From contig NZ_CP030287.1 in assembly GCF_003287935.1 (NCBI RefSeq), positions 620,001 through 684,000 of the forward strand: a DNA stretch of 64,000 nucleotides, in the 5' to 3' direction. Position 1 is the first letter of the stretch, and every line of letters starts with the position of its first letter. Position numbers and translations under genes: made by a program. Source of the stretch: Streptomyces sp. ICC1 (GTDB lineage: Bacteria; Actinomycetota; Actinomycetes; Streptomycetales; Streptomycetaceae). Below the pieces are notes generated by a model. It had not been told where the DNA came from, did no database searches, and saw only the letters and a list, made by a program, of their open reading frames with translations. Shown in pieces: positions 33,033 to 43,340 of this stretch.

Positions 33033-34124
33033 TTGTCTCAACCTTCTTTCCTTCTCATTCCACAGCCGCATTCCCTGGTGGACTTCGGCTGGGATGCGGC
33101 GTGCGCGCACGCCTTCACCTCCTACCGGGCTGCCGGGCTGATGCCGGCGCGGATTGTACGGGCCGAGCGCGGCCTGTGCGAGGCCGTCACCGACGCAGGT
33201 CCGGTCCGTGCGGAAATCCCGCTCTCCGCTGATCCGCTGTCGGTGCCGTGCACGGGCGACTGGGCCGCCCTGCGCCCCGCCGCGCCGGGCCATGCTCCAG
33301 TGGTGGACGCGGTACTGGAACGGCGTACCGCCCTGGTCCGCTCCTCGGCTTCGCGTACCTCCCACGGCCAGGTCCTGGCCGCCAACGTCGATACGGTCGT
33401 CGTGACGGTGTCGCTGACCGCCCCGCTCAAGCACGGACGGACCGAACGCATGCTCGCCCTGGCCTGGGACAGCGGCGCCCAGCCGATCGTGGTGCTCACC
33501 AAGGCCGACGCATGCGCCGACGCACCAGCGGCCGCAGGCGAGGTGTCCGAGCTGGCACCCGGTGTCGACGTGCTGGTCACCAGCGCCCTGTCCGGTGAGG
33601 GCATGGACACCATGGCAGCCGTCATCCACGGCACCATTGTGCTGCTGGGTCCCTCGGGCGCAGGCAAGTCCACGCTCGGCAACCGGTTGCTGGGTGAGGA
33701 CCGGCTGGCCACCGGCGCCGTCCGTGCCACGGACGGCAAGGGCCGGCACACCACCGCATGGCGCGAGATGCTCCCCCTGCCCACCGGCGGGGTCCTGCTC
33801 GACACCCCCGGCCTACGCGCCATCGGCCTACACGACGCCCAGGACGGGCTGGAGCAGACCTTCGCGGAGATCGAACAGCTCGCCCAGGGATGCCGGTTCA
33901 CCGGCTGCGCTCACGAAAGCGAGCCGGGTTGTGCGGTTCTGGCCGCCGTCAGTGCCGGAGAGCTGCCCCAGCGCCGCCTGGACAGCTACCAGCGGCTGCT
34001 GCGGGAGAACGCGTATGCCGCCTCCCGTACGGATGCCCGCCTGCGTGCGGGCCGGGAGGGCACCAAGAAGTCCATCGCGCAGAGTCTGCGCGCCACCTAC
34101 CAGTTCCGGGAGCGCCAGGTATGA
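33033..34124 (+). CDS. rsgA: RsgA-type ribosome small-subunit GTPase
   Basis: This 363-aa protein starts at TTG 33033 with an aaggg ribosome-binding site. An N-terminal OB-like region is followed by the circularly permuted G-domain: TKAD (G4), SALSG (G5), then LLGPSGAGKSTL (P-loop, G1) and DTPGLRAIG (G3). The C-terminal zinc site is CRFTGCAHESEPGC. RsgA acts in late 30S ribosome maturation. The ATGA overlap couples it to the next gene, an MTase-GNAT fusion. Location in an accessory region suggests a paralogue, possibly linked to ribosome-targeting stress, which is inferred only. Confidence 0.9.
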   Translation: MSQPSFLLIPQPHSLVDFGWDAACAHAFTSYRAAGLMPARIVRAERGLCEAVTDAGPVRAEIPLSADPLSVPCTGDWAALRPAAPGHAPVVDAVLERRTALVRSSASRTSHGQVLAANVDTVVVTVSLTAPLKHGRTERMLALAWDSGAQPIVVLTKADACADAPAAAGEVSELAPGVDVLVTSALSGEGMDTMAAVIHGTIVLLGPSGAGKSTLGNRLLGEDRLATGAVRATDGKGRHTTAWREMLPLPTGGVLLDTPGLRAIGLHDAQDGLEQTFAEIEQLAQGCRFTGCAHESEPGCAVLAAVSAGELPQRRLDSYQRLLRENAYAASRTDARLRAGREGTKKSIAQSLRATYQFRERQV

Positions 34125-35437
34125 ACCTCGCCGACCTTCCCTCACACGACACCGGCCAGGATCCGCTGACGGAGGCGTTCCTCACCCTTCTTGACCAGCT
34201 GCCCCGGCATGGCCCCGGCTCGGACGCCACCACCCGGCGACTTCTGGAGCTGGCCGGACCACTGCCCGCGCACCCACGGATCCTGGACGCAGGCTGCGGC
34301 CCCGGCCGCTCCGCCCTGCTGCTGGCTGACGAGGCCGACGCGCACGTCACCGCGGTCGACCTGCACCAGCCGGTCCTGGACGCACTCGCCGCCGAAGCCA
34401 CACGCCGGGGCATCGGCGAACGGATCACAACGGTCAACTGCTCGATGGACCAACTGCGCTTCCCCGACCACAGCTTCGATGTGATCTGGGCCGAAGGTGC
34501 GGTCTACAACATCGGCTTCGACACCGCCTTGCGAGCCTGGCACCGGCTCCTCGCCCCCGGCGGCACCCTCGTCGTCACCGAAATCGAATGGACCACCCCC
34601 AACCCCTCCGCACAGGCCCGCACCTACTGGAACGCGGCCTACCCGCTGCGCACCAGCGCCGCGAACACTGATGCCGCCCAAGCTTGTGACTACCGGGTCG
34701 GCGCCCACTGGCCTCTGCCCGAAAGCGACTGGTGGAACGAGTACTACACCCCGCTCACAGAGCGGATCTACCGGGCCGCCCCAGACCGGCCCGGCATGAC
34801 CGAGGCCCTTACGGCCCTGCGCGAAGAGATCGCTCTGCGCCGCGAGCACGGCAGCGACTACAACTACGCCGGCTACATCCTCCACCCCCACGACAACACC
34901 CCTCACCGACCCGAGAACGGAACCACCATGACCCCCTGGACCACACGCCCCGAGACCACCACCGACATCGCCGCGGTCCGCGAGATCAACCTCGCCGCCT
35001 TCCCCTCCGCCGGGGAAGCCGATCTCGTTGACGCCCTGCGCGCTGACCCCAAGGCATGGATCGAGGGACTGTCCATGGTCACCGAGGCGTCCGACGGCAC
35101 CCTGGTCGGCCACGCGCTGCTCACCCGCTGCCACGTCGACGGGGAGCCCGCCCTCGCACTGGCCCCGTGCGCGGTGCTGCCCTCGGCCCAGCGCACGGGC
35201 GCCGGCTCCGCCGCCATCCGCGCCGCACTCGATGCCGCCCGGACGATGGGCGAAAACCTCGTACTCGTCCTCGGGCACGTCGACTACTATCCCAGGTTCG
35301 GCTTCACCCCGGCCTCCCGCTTCGGCATCCGCGCACCCTTCGAGGTGCCCGACGAGGCAATGATGGCCATGGCCCTGGATGACACCCGCTCGGCCCCGAC
35401 CGGCACCATCCAGTACCCCGCCGCCTTCGGTATCTGA
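34121..35437 (+). CDS. Fused SAM-methyltransferase / GNAT acetyltransferase
   Basis: This 438-aa protein starts at ATG 34121 in the ATGA overlap. Residues 1 to about 265 are a class I SAM methyltransferase: motif I ILDAGCGPGRSALLLADE, VTAVDLHQPVL, FDVIWAEGAVYNIGF and LAPGGTLVVTEIEW. Residues about 270-438 are a GNAT domain: RPETTTDIAAVREINLAAF, CAVLPSAQRTGAGSAAIRAA (acetyl-CoA loop) and HVDYYPRFGFTPASRFGI. No stop separates the parts. An internal ATG at 34928 sits exactly at the domain border with no good ribosome-binding site, so the two probably arose as adjacent genes that fused. The substrate is unknown. Confidence 0.85.
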   Translation: MNLADLPSHDTGQDPLTEAFLTLLDQLPRHGPGSDATTRRLLELAGPLPAHPRILDAGCGPGRSALLLADEADAHVTAVDLHQPVLDALAAEATRRGIGERITTVNCSMDQLRFPDHSFDVIWAEGAVYNIGFDTALRAWHRLLAPGGTLVVTEIEWTTPNPSAQARTYWNAAYPLRTSAANTDAAQACDYRVGAHWPLPESDWWNEYYTPLTERIYRAAPDRPGMTEALTALREEIALRREHGSDYNYAGYILHPHDNTPHRPENGTTMTPWTTRPETTTDIAAVREINLAAFPSAGEADLVDALRADPKAWIEGLSMVTEASDGTLVGHALLTRCHVDGEPALALAPCAVLPSAQRTGAGSAAIRAALDAARTMGENLVLVLGHVDYYPRFGFTPASRFGIRAPFEVPDEAMMAMALDDTRSAPTGTIQYPAAFGI

Positions 35438-35606
35438 CGGCCCCTGATCCCGTCCACCCGGCTCCAGGGCACCGCGCCCGGGAGCCGGGCACTCTTATGT
35501 CGACTGCGTCGGCATGGCCGCAAGGCCGTCCACTCGGTAGGGAGCCGTAGGAAACTACTGACGATTTCGATCTCAATACGGTGTATCACACGACATCTGG
35601 GCTGTT

Positions 35607-36290
35607 ATGGGGATATTGAACGAGACCTTGGCAGTCCTGGACATGAAGTTCGCAGCGCTGCTGCCGCACTTGGATGAGGGGCAGCGCCGTTTATATCTGG
35701 CCTCCGAGGCCGAGGCGCTGGGGCACGGCGGGACCATAGCTGTGGCCAGGCTGGCGGAGGTATCCGTGTCAACCATCTCGCAGGGACGTGCCGAACTCGC
35801 TCGCGGGACGGCGCCGCTGGGGCAGGTACGCCGGCCCGGCGGCGGCCGTAAATTTGCTGCCGAATCTGATCCCGGTCTGGTCAAAGTCCTCGAATCGCCG
35901 ATCGGGCCGCGAAAGGTCGGCGACCCGGTCTCGCCACTGCGGTGGACCACCGCCTCGCTGCGGGACCTGGCCCGGGAGCTGACCAGCGCCGGGCACCCCA
36001 TCAGCACTCCGATGGTCGGCAGGCTGCTGCGGAAGATGGGATTCAGCCTGCAGGGCACGGCCAAGACCCAGGCCGGCAGCCAAGTGCCCGACCGTAACAC
36101 CGCAGCCTGCGCCGCTGATGGAACGACCAGGGACGGACCGACTACCCGGGTGCTGGCCGACTGCTGATCACCGCTGACGCCGGCGGAGCGAACGCCGCCG
36201 ACTCCCACCTGTTCAAGATGGATCTCGCCGCCTTCTGCGACGAGTTAGGGCTAACCATCACCGTCGCCCGCTTCCCGCCCGGCACGCAAT
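35607..36290 (+). pseudogene. ISAzo13-family transposase, internally deleted
   Basis: The N-terminal part from ATG 35607 is clear (HLDEGQRRLYLASEAEALG, VSVSTISQGRAELARG, RRPGGGRKFAAESDP, ISTPMVGRLLRKMGFSLQG). After about 36075 the frame degrades. A shifted frame then gives LLITADAGGANAADSHLFKM and LTITVARFPPGTQ, matching the later catalytic block of this family. The middle of the DDE domain is missing. No inverted ends were found. Confidence 0.8.
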
Positions 36291-36359
36291 GCCGTTGCTT
36301 GAGTGTGGCAGGCAGTTCGCGGTGACGCCCCGCACCAGTTGCCGCAAGGTCCAAGCACC

Positions 36360-36470
36360 GATCTCTTCGCGTTGCCGGGTGGGTTGGTGGGAGTTCTCCG
36401 CCCGGTTGTTCAGCCTCTTGTGGGAGCGGTGCTCTACCAAGTTGACAACGTCGGCGCGCCTGATCCTGGC
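36360..36470 (-). pseudogene. IS6-family transposase remnant
   Basis: About 24 residues on the minus strand (codons near 36431-36363) read HRSHKRLNNRAENSHQPTRQ, the highly conserved C-terminal block of IS6/IS26-type transposases. Weaker similarity reaches to about 36470. The rest of the gene is absent. It adjoins the ISAzo13 remnant. Confidence 0.65.
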
Positions 36471-36563
36471 CAGGGCCGACGGGCGCTGGCACAAGTTGAC
36501 AGTGCCATCTTGAGTGGCTGTCAACACCTTCATAGGAGGTGGGGACGGGCGCTATGACCGACG

Positions 36564-37655
<1,092 letters not shown>

Positions 37656-37879
37656 GGCGGCGGTTTCCCTTCACCGGCGGTACGTGCCGGGCGATCCAGG
37701 TAAAGGCGAGGCGGAAGCCCCTGAACGGGTATTTCGCAGTGCTGTGTCCAGGTTTCCCGGGCGGTGGGGCCGCGTCTGCGGGCCTTGGTCCCGAGATGTG
37801 GGGGCGAGTGTCCCTCTTTGTTTCGCAGTTCGTCCCGAGCATCGGACCGGTGCCGTCCCGGCCTTGACTTCACCCATAC

Positions 37880-37924
37880 AAACCGATTTAGTCGCATCTG
37901 CCGGATCGTTTGAACCGGTTTAAA
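37880..37924. promoter_or_regulatory. LacI-type operator pair in the divergent promoter
   Basis: The 309-bp region between the ATPase and lacI carries aaaccgattt at 37880-37889 and tttgaaccggtttaaa at 37909-37924. The second is a near-perfect palindrome with one mismatch, centred on the CG step as LacI/GalR-family operators are. Both lie 40-85 bp before the lacI start and could repress both directions. Confidence 0.6.
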
Positions 37925-37964
37925 TGGAGTCTTCTCCGCCGGTTGGAACTCTCTGGGAGGCATC

Positions 37965-38984
37965 ATGGGACGAAGGCCCACCATCGCTGATGTGGCGCGG
38001 CGTGCCGGTGTCTCCCGCAGCTCGGTGTCCTTCGCGTTCAATGGCCGGCCGGGTCTGGCCGTGGAGACCAAGGCGCGGATCCTGGCTGCCGCCGACGAGC
38101 TGGGCTGGACGCCGAGCAGAGCGGCGCGGGCGCTGTCCCTCGGCAAGGCGGGCGCCCTCGGCCTGGTGCTGACACGAGAGCCCGGACACATCGGCGCGGA
38201 CCCTTTCTTCCCGGCCTTCATCGCCGGAGTGGGGTCGGTCCTCGCCGAGCGCGGCGACGCTCTGGTGCTGCGCCTCACCACGGCCGAAGAGGAGCGGGGT
38301 GTGTACGAGGGTCTCGCCGCGGGCCGTCGTGTCGACGGTGTCCTGCTGACCGACCTCCGCCAAGATGATCCGCGTCCGGCTCTGGTGGCCGAACTCGGTC
38401 TGCCCGCAGTCGTGGTGGGCCGCCCTGAGTGGGCCGAAGGGCTGTGCGCGGTAGAACTCGACGACCGGCCGGCCTTCGTCGCCGCGGTTCGCCGACTGGC
38501 CGCACTGGGCCACCGCAGGATCGCCCACGTTGAGGGCCCCCAGGAGTTCCGGCACGCGCAGAGCCGCCGTGCCGCCTGGGCGCACACCCTTCACGAACTT
38601 GGCCTGCCCGAGGGGCCGTTGCGCCCCGGTGGCTTCACCGCTGAGGGCGGTGCCGGTGCCACCCGTGAGCTGCTGGCACTGGACGAACCACCCACGGCGA
38701 TCGTCTACGGCAATGACCTGGCCGCCACCGCGGGCCTGGCCGTCGCCCAGGAACTCAGTGTCGCGGTGCCCGAGCGGCTGTCCGTCGTCGGTTACGACGA
38801 CACGCCGCTCGCCCAGTACACCAACCCGCCCCTGGCCTCCGCCCGTTCGGACGCCCAGGGCTGGGGGGCGGCGGCCGCCCGCGCACTGGAAACGGTGATC
38901 GCCGACGGAGGCGCCGCCGATGTGCGACTGCCGCCGGCCGGCTTTGTTCCGCGCGGTTCGCTCGGCCCCGCTCCCCACGTGTAG
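37965..38984 (+). CDS. LacI-family transcriptional regulator
   Basis: This 339-aa protein has an N-terminal LacI helix-turn-helix (TIADVARRAGVSRSSVSFAF) with hinge (SRAARALSLGKAG) and a periplasmic-binding-protein-like effector domain. Late motifs are SVVGYDDTPLAQYTNPPL and RLPPAGFVPRGS. It is the first gene of the sugar operon, 88 bp before the binding-protein gene, and probably releases the operator on binding the imported sugar or a phosphate derivative. It may also regulate the divergent ATPase. Confidence 0.92.
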   Translation: MGRRPTIADVARRAGVSRSSVSFAFNGRPGLAVETKARILAAADELGWTPSRAARALSLGKAGALGLVLTREPGHIGADPFFPAFIAGVGSVLAERGDALVLRLTTAEEERGVYEGLAAGRRVDGVLLTDLRQDDPRPALVAELGLPAVVVGRPEWAEGLCAVELDDRPAFVAAVRRLAALGHRRIAHVEGPQEFRHAQSRRAAWAHTLHELGLPEGPLRPGGFTAEGGAGATRELLALDEPPTAIVYGNDLAATAGLAVAQELSVAVPERLSVVGYDDTPLAQYTNPPLASARSDAQGWGAAAARALETVIADGGAADVRLPPAGFVPRGSLGPAPHV

Positions 38985-39072
38985 GCGTGGAGCGGGTCGT
39001 GACAACGGGGACTGGGGGCGATCGGGGGATCCGTCCGGCAACGATGTCGGACGCGCACAGTTCGGAGAAACC

Positions 39073-40359
39073 ATGCTGAAGAGAACGGCGTACACGCTGC
39101 TCGTGCTCGCCCTGGCGGGCACGGTTACGGCCTGCGGCCGGTCGGGGCCTGACGCGGCCAAGGCGGCCACATCGCGTGGCCCGATCACCGTCTGGCTGTC
39201 GAACAACGCCCACGAGGTGAAGTGGGGCAACGAGATGATCGCCGAGTGGAATGAGCTGCACCCCGATCAGCGGATCACAGCGCAGAACATTCCGGCGGGC
39301 AAGACCTCGGAAGAGGCGCTCAGTGCCTCGATCATCGCGGGTACCAGCGCCTGCCTGGTGTTCAACACCGCGCCGTCGGTCGTGCCACAGTTCGAGAAAC
39401 AGGCGGGACTGGTCCCCCTGAGCACGTTCCCCGATGGCAAGGAGTACATCGAGGAGCGCAGCGGCTCGCTCGCCGACCAGTACCGCTCAGCGGACGGCGA
39501 CTACTACCAGCTGCCGTGGAAGAGCAACCCCGGGATGATCCTCTACAACAAGGAGATCTTCAAGACGGCCGGCCTCGATCCGGAGCACCCCAAGCTCGCC
39601 ACCTACGACGACTTCCTGGAGAGCTCCCGGAAGATAGTCAAGAGCGGCGCCGCCAAGGCCGCCATCTGGCCCGCCCCGAGCAGTGAGTTCTTCCAGTCCT
39701 GGTACGACTTCTATCCGGCCTTCATCGCAGAGAGCGGCGGCAAGCCGCTCGTCGAGGACGGCAAGCCGCAGTTCGACTCGGCGGCAGGCCGCAAGGTCGC
39801 CGACTTCTGGCGGCAGATGTACGCGGAGAATCTCGCCCCGCAGGAGTCCTACCCGGGCGACGCCTTCGGCGAGCACAGGACCGCGATGTCCACCGTCGGT
39901 CCCTGGGCCGTGGCCGCTTACAAGGACAGTGTGGACTGGGGCGTTGTCCCGGTGCCGACCTCCGACGGCCGGCCCGCGGACCAGGTGCACACCTTCAGCG
40001 ACGAGAAGTCCGTCGGAATGTACAGCTCCTGCGAGAACCGGGCCACCGCCTGGGATGTACTGAAGTTCGCCACATCGAAGGAACAAGACGGCAAGTTCCT
40101 CGCCGCCACCGGACAGATGCCGCTGCGCACGAACCTTGCCTCCACCTATTCCGACTGGCTCGAGAAGAACCCCTCGTACAAGGCCTTCGCCGACCAGGCC
40201 GAGCGCGTCGTCGAGGTCCCCAATGTGCCCGGATCAACCGAAGTGTGGCAGGCGTTCCGCAACTCCTGGACCCGCTCGGTGGTCTTCGGACGTGAGCCCA
40301 TCGATTCCGCCCTGCACGATGCCGCCGACCAGATCTCCAAGATCCTCGCGGAGAACTGA
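39073..40359 (+). CDS. Sugar-binding lipoprotein of the ABC importer
   Basis: This 428-aa protein has a lipoprotein signal with lipobox V-T-A-C (Cys21). The extracellular solute-binding family 1 fold follows (ITVWLSNNAHEVKWGNEMI; LPWKSNPGMILYNKEIFKTA; FGEHRTAMSTVGPWAVAAYK). It would be anchored outside the membrane and deliver a sugar to the two permeases encoded immediately downstream. Binding specificity cannot be read directly; the GH130 gene makes a beta-mannoside or mannosyl-glucose ligand likely. Confidence 0.92.
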   Translation: MLKRTAYTLLVLALAGTVTACGRSGPDAAKAATSRGPITVWLSNNAHEVKWGNEMIAEWNELHPDQRITAQNIPAGKTSEEALSASIIAGTSACLVFNTAPSVVPQFEKQAGLVPLSTFPDGKEYIEERSGSLADQYRSADGDYYQLPWKSNPGMILYNKEIFKTAGLDPEHPKLATYDDFLESSRKIVKSGAAKAAIWPAPSSEFFQSWYDFYPAFIAESGGKPLVEDGKPQFDSAAGRKVADFWRQMYAENLAPQESYPGDAFGEHRTAMSTVGPWAVAAYKDSVDWGVVPVPTSDGRPADQVHTFSDEKSVGMYSSCENRATAWDVLKFATSKEQDGKFLAATGQMPLRTNLASTYSDWLEKNPSYKAFADQAERVVEVPNVPGSTEVWQAFRNSWTRSVVFGREPIDSALHDAADQISKILAEN

Positions 40360-40367
40360 GGCCCGTT

Positions 40368-41267
40368 ATGAACCCAAAGCATGCCAAGGCGACGGCACGG
40401 CACGGTACTTCCCGGATCGGCGCGCTGTTCGTCACTCCGTACGCGCTGTTCATCCTCGCAGTCTTCGCGGTCCCTCTCGGCTACACGGTGTGGATCTCCT
40501 TCCACCGCTTCTACTTCACCGCCCCCGGCGCCGGCGTCGACACCCCCTGGGTGGGGCTCGCCAACTACCAGGCCGTCTTCACCGATCCGGTGGTCGCCCG
40601 CGCCTTCCTCAACATCCTGATCTTCCTGGTCATCAATGTGCCGCTGACCGTGGGGCTCTCGATGGTCCTCGCCTCGGCGCTCAACGCCAAGCTGCCGTTC
40701 CGGTCCTTCTTCCGGGCCGCCTACTACCTGCCGTACATCACGGCGAGTGTGGCCCTGGTCGCGGTCTGGCAGTTCCTCTTCGGCACCGACGGGCTGATCA
40801 ACAATCTGCTCGGCGATCACGCCCCCGACCCTTCCTGGCTGGTCAACTCGCATCTCGCGATGCCGATGATCGCCTTCTTCGTCACCTGGAAACAGCTCGG
40901 CTTCTTCGTGATGCTCTATCTCGCCGCGTTGCAGAACGTGGGCAAGGAGCTCTACGAGGCCTCGTCCGTCGACGGAGCGGGCCGCATCCGCCAGTTCTTC
41001 TCCATCACGGTGCCCGGCGTCCGCCACGCCACCACCCTGGTCGCCATCCTCGCGATCATCACCGGCGCCAACCTCTTCAGCGAGCCCTACCTGCTCACCG
41101 GAGGCGGCGGTCCCGACCACGCCTCCGTCTCCCCGGTACTGCTCATGTACCAGAAGGGCATGGAGCAGGGGCATCCCGACTTCGCGGCCGCGCTCGGCGT
41201 CGTCCTGGTGACGTTCGTCCTCATCGTTTCCCTGGTCTCCCGCAAGCTCACCGAGAGGGGCAACTGA
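40368..41267 (+). CDS. ABC sugar permease (MalF type)
   Basis: This 299-aa protein has six transmembrane helices, starting near residue 20 (FVTPYALFILAVFAVPLGYT). It carries the binding-protein-dependent transport EAA motif LYEASSVDGAGRIRQFFSIT that contacts the ATPase. It starts 8 bp after the binding-protein stop and is followed by its MalG-type partner. Together they form the channel of a CUT1-type importer. Confidence 0.92.
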   Translation: MNPKHAKATARHGTSRIGALFVTPYALFILAVFAVPLGYTVWISFHRFYFTAPGAGVDTPWVGLANYQAVFTDPVVARAFLNILIFLVINVPLTVGLSMVLASALNAKLPFRSFFRAAYYLPYITASVALVAVWQFLFGTDGLINNLLGDHAPDPSWLVNSHLAMPMIAFFVTWKQLGFFVMLYLAALQNVGKELYEASSVDGAGRIRQFFSITVPGVRHATTLVAILAIITGANLFSEPYLLTGGGGPDHASVSPVLLMYQKGMEQGHPDFAAALGVVLVTFVLIVSLVSRKLTERGN

Positions 41268-41271
41268 CACC

Positions 41272-42129
41272 GTGAGCACCACCACCAGGTCCCCGCGGCG
41301 CCGCGGTCGGCTGGGCCGCGCCGTCCAGCTCCTGATCCTCCTGACCGGCGCCGTCGCCTTCCTCTTCCCCTTCTACTACATGGTGGTCGGGTCGCTGCGG
41401 AAGACCACCACAAGCGACCTCTCCTCCACGGTCCCCGGCGACTTCACCGGGGCCAATTATGCAGCGATCAACAGCGCCATCTCGCTGGGACGTTCGCTTC
41501 TCAACTCAGGGATCATGACCTTCGGCGTAGTCCTGTGCACCCTGGTCTTCGGACTGCTCGCCGGATACGCCCTGGCCCAGCTGCACTTCCGCGGGCGCGG
41601 CACCCTCTTCGCCACGCTTCTGCTGGTCCAGATGGTTCCGTTCCAGCTGCTGATGCTCCCGCTGTACGTCCTGGTGGTCCGCGACTACGGCCTCGGCGAC
41701 ACCTACCTCGGCATGATATTGCCGTTCGCGATCAACTCGACGGCGGTCTTCCTCTTCCGCCAGTTCTTCCTCCAGATGCCCGCCTCACTCTTCGAAGCGG
41801 CCCGCATCGACGGGGCGGGCGAGCTGCGGATTCTCACCCGGATCGCGATCCCGATGGCCCGGCCCGCGCTGCTCACCGGCGTGCTGCTGACCTTCATCGG
41901 CCCCTGGAACGAATTCCTCTGGCCCTTCCTGGTCACCAAGAACGCGGAAATGCAGCCGCTGGCAGTGTCGCTGGCCAGCTTCCTCAACAACCTTCAGGGC
42001 ACGGTCGCCAATCCGACCGGCGCACTGATGGCCGGCGCCTGCGCGTTGGCCGCCCCCGCCGTGGCACTGTTCGTTCTCTTCCAGCGCCACTTCACCTCGA
42101 CCGACATCGACTCCGGAGTAAAGGGCTAA
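41272..42129 (+). CDS. ABC sugar permease (MalG type)
   Basis: This 285-aa protein starts at GTG 41272, 4 bp past the MalF-type stop. It has six helices, the EAA loop LFEAARIDGAGELRILTRIA and the motif FIGPWNEFLWPFLVT. It partners the previous gene as the second permease subunit of the importer. The ATPase is supplied by the divergent MsiK-like gene. Confidence 0.92.
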   Translation: MSTTTRSPRRRGRLGRAVQLLILLTGAVAFLFPFYYMVVGSLRKTTTSDLSSTVPGDFTGANYAAINSAISLGRSLLNSGIMTFGVVLCTLVFGLLAGYALAQLHFRGRGTLFATLLLVQMVPFQLLMLPLYVLVVRDYGLGDTYLGMILPFAINSTAVFLFRQFFLQMPASLFEAARIDGAGELRILTRIAIPMARPALLTGVLLTFIGPWNEFLWPFLVTKNAEMQPLAVSLASFLNNLQGTVANPTGALMAGACALAAPAVALFVLFQRHFTSTDIDSGVKG

Positions 42130-42135
42130 ACCCGC

Positions 42136-43209
42136 ATGAGCACCCCCACCCCCACGCACATTCCCTTCCGTCTGGTCCGCAAGGGCGTCATCATGTCGCC
42201 GCTGCCGGGCGAGGCCAATGAGGCCGAGGGCGTCCTCAACCCCGCCTCGGGACGCACCCCCGACGGCAAACTGCACCTGCTGCCGCGCCTGGTCTCCGAC
42301 GGCAATGTCTCCCGCGTCGGCCTCGCCGAGGTCACCTTCACCGACGGCGTCCCCTCCGGCGTGGAGCGACGCGGCGTGGTCCTCGCCCCCGACGAGGGCT
42401 GGGAGCGCGGCAAGAACAACGCCGGCGTCGAGGACCCCCGCATCACATGGATTCCGTCCCTCGGCCGGCACGTCATGTCGTACGTCGCCTACGGCCCGCT
42501 CGGCCCCAAGCCGGCCCTCGCCGTCTCCGAGAACCTCACGGACTGGACCCGGCTCGGCCCCATCCAGTTCGCCTACCAGCCGGACCTCGACACCGACCTC
42601 AACCTCTTCCCCAACAAGGACGTCGTCCACTTCCCCGAGCCGGTACCCGGCCCCGACGGCGACATGGCGTACGCGATGCTGCACCGCCCCATGTGGGACC
42701 TCGGATGGTTCCGCCCCGGCGAGGGCGTCCACCTCCCCGCAGGCCTCACCGACGAGCGCCCTGGCATCTGGATCTCCTACGTCCCGGTCGCCGAGGTCGA
42801 GCAGGACATCAGCGCCCTCACCCGCCCCCGCCAGCACCGCCTGGTGGCTCTCTCCGAGTACCCCTGGGAGGCCCTGAAGATCGGCAGCGGTCCGGCCCCG
42901 ATCCGTGTCGAGGAGGGCTGGCTGCTCATCCACCACGGCGTCTCCGGCTCCATCGCCGACCCCTTCGAGCAGAACCAGAAGGTGTCCTACGCCGCCGGCG
43001 CGATGATCCTCGACCCGGCCGACCCGTCCCAGGTGATCGCCCGCTCCGACCGGCCGCTGATGGCACCCGAGACGGAGCAGGAGCGTTCCGGCACCGTCCC
43101 GAACGTGGTCTTCCCCACTGCCATCGAGGAGGTCGACGGCAAGCTGTATGTCTTCTACGGCATGGCCGACGCCCACATCGGAGTCGCTCTCCTGGAGCGC
43201 ACCGCATGA
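42136..43209 (+). CDS. GH130 family glycoside phosphorylase (beta-mannoside)
   Basis: This 357-aa protein has the GH130 five-bladed beta-propeller: VLNPASGRTPDGKLHLLPRL, NAGVEDPRITWI (general-acid Asp in EDPR), LHRPMWDL, WLLIHHGVSGS and VFYGMADAHIGVA. GH130 enzymes phosphorolyse beta-mannosides to release alpha-D-mannose 1-phosphate. No signal peptide, so it acts on imported sugars in the cytosol. The phosphomannomutase later in the operon fits that product. Linkage (1,2 or 1,4, mannobiose or mannosyl-glucose) is not decidable from sequence alone. Confidence 0.88.
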   Translation: MSTPTPTHIPFRLVRKGVIMSPLPGEANEAEGVLNPASGRTPDGKLHLLPRLVSDGNVSRVGLAEVTFTDGVPSGVERRGVVLAPDEGWERGKNNAGVEDPRITWIPSLGRHVMSYVAYGPLGPKPALAVSENLTDWTRLGPIQFAYQPDLDTDLNLFPNKDVVHFPEPVPGPDGDMAYAMLHRPMWDLGWFRPGEGVHLPAGLTDERPGIWISYVPVAEVEQDISALTRPRQHRLVALSEYPWEALKIGSGPAPIRVEEGWLLIHHGVSGSIADPFEQNQKVSYAAGAMILDPADPSQVIARSDRPLMAPETEQERSGTVPNVVFPTAIEEVDGKLYVFYGMADAHIGVALLERTA

Positions 43210-43340
43210 CGACGCCGGCCCTCGGCCTCGGACCGGTCGGCTGCGGACCGTGCGGGGCGTATGCCCTGGACGCCGCGGCCGGCCTGCCCGGCCTGCGAGT
43301 CGCGGGGGTCGCCAACCTCCGGTCAACGGGCGCACCATGA
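43206..43340 (+). pseudogene. Truncated Gfo/Idh/MocA-type oxidoreductase stub
   Basis: A 44-codon frame starts at ATG 43206 overlapping the GH130 stop and reads GLGPVGCGPCGAYALDAAAG then LPGLRVAGVANLRSTGAP. This matches the first beta-alpha-beta of the Rossmann fold in Gfo/Idh/MocA dehydrogenases, which run to some 330 residues. The frame ends where the GH13 gene starts (ATGA overlap). An in-operon deletion probably removed the rest of the dehydrogenase without disturbing its neighbours. Confidence 0.6.
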
